From: Saturnia japonica | Taxonomy: Eukaryota; Arthropoda; Insecta; Lepidoptera; Saturniidae | Direction: 5' to 3' | DNA: 64,000 nucleotides | Assembly (NCBI GenBank): GCA_033032175.1 | Contig: CM065304.1 | Span: 29,146,653-29,210,652 of the forward strand | Part shown: positions 59,680 to 64,000 of the stretch, one piece after another | How positions within the stretch are numbered: the stretch's first letter is position 1 | How the letters are laid out: each line of letters starts with the position of its first letter | Notes under the pieces: generated by a model | Seen by the model: the letters and a program-made list of their open reading frames with translations, nothing else | What the model was told of the DNA's origin: nothing | Database searches by the model: none | Program-made: the position numbers and the translations under genes

Positions 59680-60459
59680 TTGCTGACGACATCGTAGTCA
59701 TGGCAGAATCGCTGGAAGATCTTGGCACAATGCTCGATGGCCTCGACAAAGTGTCTCAATAGGTGGGCCTTAAAATGAACATGGACAAGATGAAAATCAT
59801 GTCGAATGTCCATGTGGTGCCCACCCCAGTATCAGTTGGGAACTCTTGTCTAGAAGTTGTTGAAGAATATGTCTACCTGGGACAAACAGTCCAGTTAGGT
59901 AGGTCCAACTTTGAAAAAGAGGTCAGTCGACGAATCCAACTCGGCTGGGCAGCGTTCGGGAAACTGCGCGACGTCTTCTCGTCCAAAACACCTCAGTGCC
60001 TCAAGACGAAAGTCTTTGACCAGTGTGTGTTGCTAGTGATGATATACGGCACAGTGACGTGGTCGCTCACTGTGGGCCTCATAAGAAATCTCAAAGTCGC
60101 TCAGCGAGCTACGGAGAGGGCTATGCTTGGTGTTTCTCTATGAGATCGAATCAGAAATGAGGAGATCCGTAGACAAACTAAGGTAACCGACATAGCCAAA
60201 AAGATTAGCAAGTTGAAGTGGCAGTGGGCGGGGCACATAGTTCGGAGAACTGACGGCCGTTGGGGCAGAAAGGTTCTCGAGTGGAGACCACGCACCGGAA
60301 AGCGCAGCGTAGGACGGCCCCCCACTAGATGGAAAGACGACATAATAAAGGTCGCTGGGAGCCGTTGGGTGCAGGCCGCACAAGATCGGTCGCTCTGGAG
60401 ATCTATGGGGGAGGCCTATGTTCAGCAGTGGACGTCCTGCGGCTGAAATGATGATGATG
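59680..60459 (+). pseudogene. RTE-type LINE, short 5'-truncated copy with 11-bp target-site duplication
   Basis: Same family as 17480-18980 but starting inside the FADD box region. It ends in ATGATGATG and is flanked by AAATGAATCGA on both sides (59669-59679 and 60460-60470). Stops replace Gln in VSQ*VGL (59761-59763) and an Arg codon after LGVSL (60141-60143, probably a CpG change). Confidence 0.9.
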
Positions 60460-60470
60460 AAATGAATCGA

Positions 60471-61599
60471 GTTATTAGAACATTATCTTTATGATGCCCT
60501 TAAAAAGTCTATACAGAGCAACAGGTTAAATTTAAAATACCCTTATTTATTTGTTACATGACAATAAAGGTTCTATATGTTATGACATTGTCGACGCTGC
60601 AATCAAAAATACGACTAAGTAATGATAAGTCTCATTTAAATTGATGTCTGTTTTATTTTTTTTATTCTGTGGGACCTAAATAATGAATTTATTTCGAGTG
60701 TCTTACAAAATAATATTTATCACATATGTAAAGTATGCAGACGACTTTGTAATCTCCTAATCTTTAGTACATTTACGGTAATGCGAATAATGCTTTAAAT
60801 TACTTAGCATAATAAAGTTCACGAGCCACACTTAAGCCAAGCTGTTCAAAATTGTGACAGAACTTTAGATCTGAATAATGTTTGTCTATTGATTATAATA
60901 TACAGGTCATCTATGTATAGCAATAACATCAATTTAAATACTTATATTTCTTCTCACGATATTCTTATTTTATGTCGTATTTTTTTTACATTTATAATAT
61001 AATTAATAGGAACTGAGAAAGCAGTACTTTCTTGACATTAGGATAAATTTTGACGTAATATATTTTTTTAACATTCGATTTGATTATTTGTAAAGTTCAT
61101 ATATCAACGTTAAGAATCTCAAGAGTAATGTGTAAAATGTAAATACATAAGTTTTATTCTTAATGTAACTAAATAAATTATAAATTTCAATTAATTTCGT
61201 TGATTTATTACCCTATTATTATCCCTATTATAACTCACAAACGGCAGAACCGATTTTAACAGTTTTTTTTTAAATGTGACCTAATCGAGAATGTTCTTAG
61301 CTATTGTTCAAAAAAACCTGTTAAGTTAATTGAAAATACATGTGAGCATCTTCAATAGGCCTGATTGAGTCGAGATTTGGTATTTTGTTATTTCAATTAC
61401 ATTAGAAAAACCTTAACATGGTGCTGCAGCGTCATCTGGAATCTGTATAATACCTAACTCTTAAACAACTAACAGCAGAGGCTGATATCGAGTTTGGACT
61501 CATTGGAATGACTTCAATGGCCTCAATACTTGTGTCTAGAGTTTAATAAATTTTCAATTTATCTAGTTTTGTTCTGATGATGGTGCTCATACTGGTTGA
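60471..61599. other. Intergenic, nothing recognised
   Basis: AT-rich with short frames only. There may be degraded LINE sequence after ~61420. Confidence 0.4.
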
Positions 61600-62682
61600 T
61601 TAAAGAGGTCATCAGAACTCTATAAACACATTAGAGTCACCAAAATGTATGTCTTGTGGAAATTCCAAGACAAAATAATTACATCTTTCCCAAAAGGCAA
61701 ATGTGCCACAGACCTAGAGTCGAGACTTGAATTCCACAAACAATTTATGGCAGGTGCACAGGTTGATAGACTCGGGTTAGGTTTGAGAAAGAAAAAGGAT
61801 GACCGAGACACAATAAAATCCTTTCTACAACAACATGAAAATGACACCTATAGAGTGCACGCAATAAATTTAGAAATCCAAAACGAGTGGTTAGTCATAG
61901 GTGAGTTCCGCATCCAAGTAGCACTAAAGTGGCGCGCCTTGTTATATGAATGGTCTCCTGCCCTACTAAAATTTTACCTTAATGCCTTCCAAATGACTCT
62001 TCCAGACCAGAGTAACTTAGTAAGATGGGGGAAAGCCTCTGAAAAATCTTGCTATATTTGTGGTGAGGCAATAGGTACAGCCAGGCACTTATTAGTAGGA
62101 TGCAAGGTGCTTCTTGATAGTAGTCACTACTCACGTCGCCATCATAGAGTACTTCAGTTCATACGTGAAGCAGTATGTCTTTCGTTAGGATAGACCATTA
62201 ACAGGAGACAAATTAACTTTATAAAAGAAGGCTCAGGAGTAAATGCTAAAAGTAAGCCCTTTCCAATCCTAGGTTCTGCAGCTGATTGGACTATCTTATA
62301 AAAAACATTTTATAATGTGGTTGTTTCGTCATCCAGACCAGACATATTTCTTTATTCTCGAGAAATCAAGCGTATAGTACCTGTAGAGCTTACTGTATCG
62401 TGGGAAACTAATATACCTAAAGACCACGCAATAAAAATGAATAAATATTACGATCTATGTAACGAGTTAACCAAGAACGGCTTTGCGGTTAACTTACATG
62501 CGGTGGAAGTGGGAGCGAAAGGTATTCCAGCGAAATCTCTCTATAACTTGCTAAAAGACCTAGGCCTGTTGAGAACTGCAGAAAGTTCTATTTTAGAACG
62601 GGTATCTAAAGCAGCATTAACAGGCTCTTATCAATTCTGGCTTGGCAGGGAGGGTATCGTGGGCAGTCAAGGTGAGCGCTGA
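61600..62682 (+). pseudogene. R2-group LINE 3' fragment: CCHC finger and restriction-like endonuclease
   Basis: One reading frame runs the whole length, broken only by a TAG at 62191-62193 and a TAA about 35 codons further on. It shows a C-x2-C-x8-H-x4-C finger (CYICGEAIGTARHLLVGC), a SRRHHRVLQF segment, then RPD-x14-E (RPDIFLYSREIKRIVPVE), the restriction-like endonuclease signature of R2/R4/NeSL/HERO-type LINEs, and VEVGAKGIPAKS with a WLGR end. The reverse transcriptase is missing, so it is 5' truncated and inactive. Non-coding tail to ~62830. Confidence 0.75.
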
Positions 62683-62829
62683 TGTGCATCATAAGGGGGC
62701 TCCTTAAACCTACACCTGGGTCGCAAGTCCCAAGGACTGCTCGTGTTCTCTCTGTCTGCTACACGATGGACCCGGCGCCCGCACGGTGATTCTATGGAAT
62801 GCTAAGATGTTTGTCTCTGTAAAACATCC

Positions 62830-64000
62830 TTTCCTACTTTTTCTATAGTTTTTTGATAATTGGTCATTAAGTGAGACTTTTATCATGAAGAACTTTTATT
62901 GTTTCAATCTTACAGCTGTACGAAGTCATAGATCTTATTAGTATTCGATATTAATTTCAACATTATATTTCAAGTCGTTTTCGGGAAAAGGGTCTTGACA
63001 CACAAATAGACGACTGTCTATCAATAAAGTTATCCTATATGGGTTCCGTTATATTATTATGGGGTACGGAATCCTACAAAGTGGTTCGAGCTAAAATGAT
63101 ACATAAAAACACACAATTTAGTACTAATTTGATTATAATAATGTAAGTATTATAAAAAATTATACAAATTATCAAACGTTCCATTTAATGTACAGATAAT
63201 GTAAATAATTGTATTAATATTACACAAGATTTATGTTATGTTATTATTTCTTAACGATGCAGGAAATTCAATGAGATCACCTTCGAATTTCTGAAAAAAA
63301 TAAATGTTACTTTTAAACAATTGCAGTTTATTTCAAATTTCATTGTATACAATTTAGTAAATAAAATTATTCAGTAATACTTTGAGCAGATTTAGCAGAA
63401 CAGCAAGTTTATATATATATTTTTTTTATAAATAAAGCTTTTTCTAAATGTATCTTTGTAATTATTGTAATAATACCTGAAATTGTATTATGACTTATTT
63501 GGTAATCGTAGTGTTGGCGACAGAACAGTTGTTTTTCGTGTCTTAGGTTAGGGTATTATGTGTTATTATTATATTTACGTGTTATATACTATGTGTTACG
63601 ATAAAATAGATTAATACTGACAATATTATAGAAAAATGTAAGCGAATAGGCTACATTACAAGTTGCATGTTATATATTAAGATGTATATAAACGATTATG
63701 TATTGTGTGTCACATATGTGAAAATATAACTAATATAGAATAGATTAACATATAGAGTAAGCCAATAGAGTAAGTATATCGAATATTATAGAGATTTTAC
63801 GAGCGGAAAATAGTGATGTCGCCCGTAAATTACATTGTTTTTGGCTTATGTACGGAATGTATACGTAATGTATATTATAAGTGAATATGTAATGGATAGG
63901 TAATTCAAAGAGGAACATTTTGATATATGACATGTGTACATAAAATATATAATGAGGGAAATATAAAGAGTTTAACAGGACAACCAAAGCGAAAAGTAAA
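62830..64000. other. Intergenic, nothing recognised
   Basis: Very AT-rich. No exon, RNA gene or repeat boundary was seen. Confidence 0.4.

Overview
This is a 64 kb piece of an insect nuclear genome, almost certainly a moth or butterfly. The evidence is very AT-rich sequence, short GT-AG introns, ~100-200 nt exons, and many repeats I recognise as typical of Lepidoptera: non-autonomous Helitrons ending CTAG|T, RTE-type LINE tails ending in (ATG)n, tRNA-derived SINEs and mariner relics. No prokaryotic, plasmid or CRISPR features were seen. Gene models were built by reading splice sites and checking that the phase agrees at each junction.

Layout. (1) 1-8.4 kb is gene-dense. A minus-strand THAP-domain gene (62-1083, incomplete at its 5' end, with an odd in-frame TAG) lies head-to-head with the plus-strand orthologue of MEP-1 (2248-7768, 7 coding exons, 1286 aa, seven zinc fingers), a chromatin-repressor subunit. 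They share a ~1.1 kb divergent promoter with a CACGTG palindrome and a YY1/Pho-type motif. (2) 8.4-23.4 kb is mostly transposon debris: a 29-bp-TIR element, a perfect 4 x 105 bp tandem array, a dead RTE LINE, mariner pieces and Helitrons. (3) 23.5-26.6 kb holds a small, unrecognised secreted-protein gene with one apparent frameshift. (4) 28.6-59.4 kb is a pair of paralogous K+-dependent Na+/Ca2+ exchangers (NCKX/SLC24 family). One is on the minus strand (11 exons, 28912-40978) and one on the plus strand (exons 55019-59248, with a proposed first exon at 41451). If that first exon is right, the two start codons are only ~470 bp apart and the genes form a head-to-head inverted duplication with a shared promoter. 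Their introns hold Helitrons, SINEs and LINE fragments. An internal TATA/Inr promoter candidate lies in intron 4 of the minus gene. (5) 59.6-62.8 kb holds a second dead RTE copy with clean target-site duplications and a 3' fragment of an R2-group LINE with CCHC and restriction-like endonuclease motifs. (6) 62.8-64 kb shows nothing recognisable.

Both exchangers would act in membranes, extruding or storing Ca2+ coupled to Na+ and K+. MEP-1 and the THAP protein are nuclear. Apart from the two promoter-sharing pairs, I see no functional link between the gene groups and no clearly new multi-gene system.
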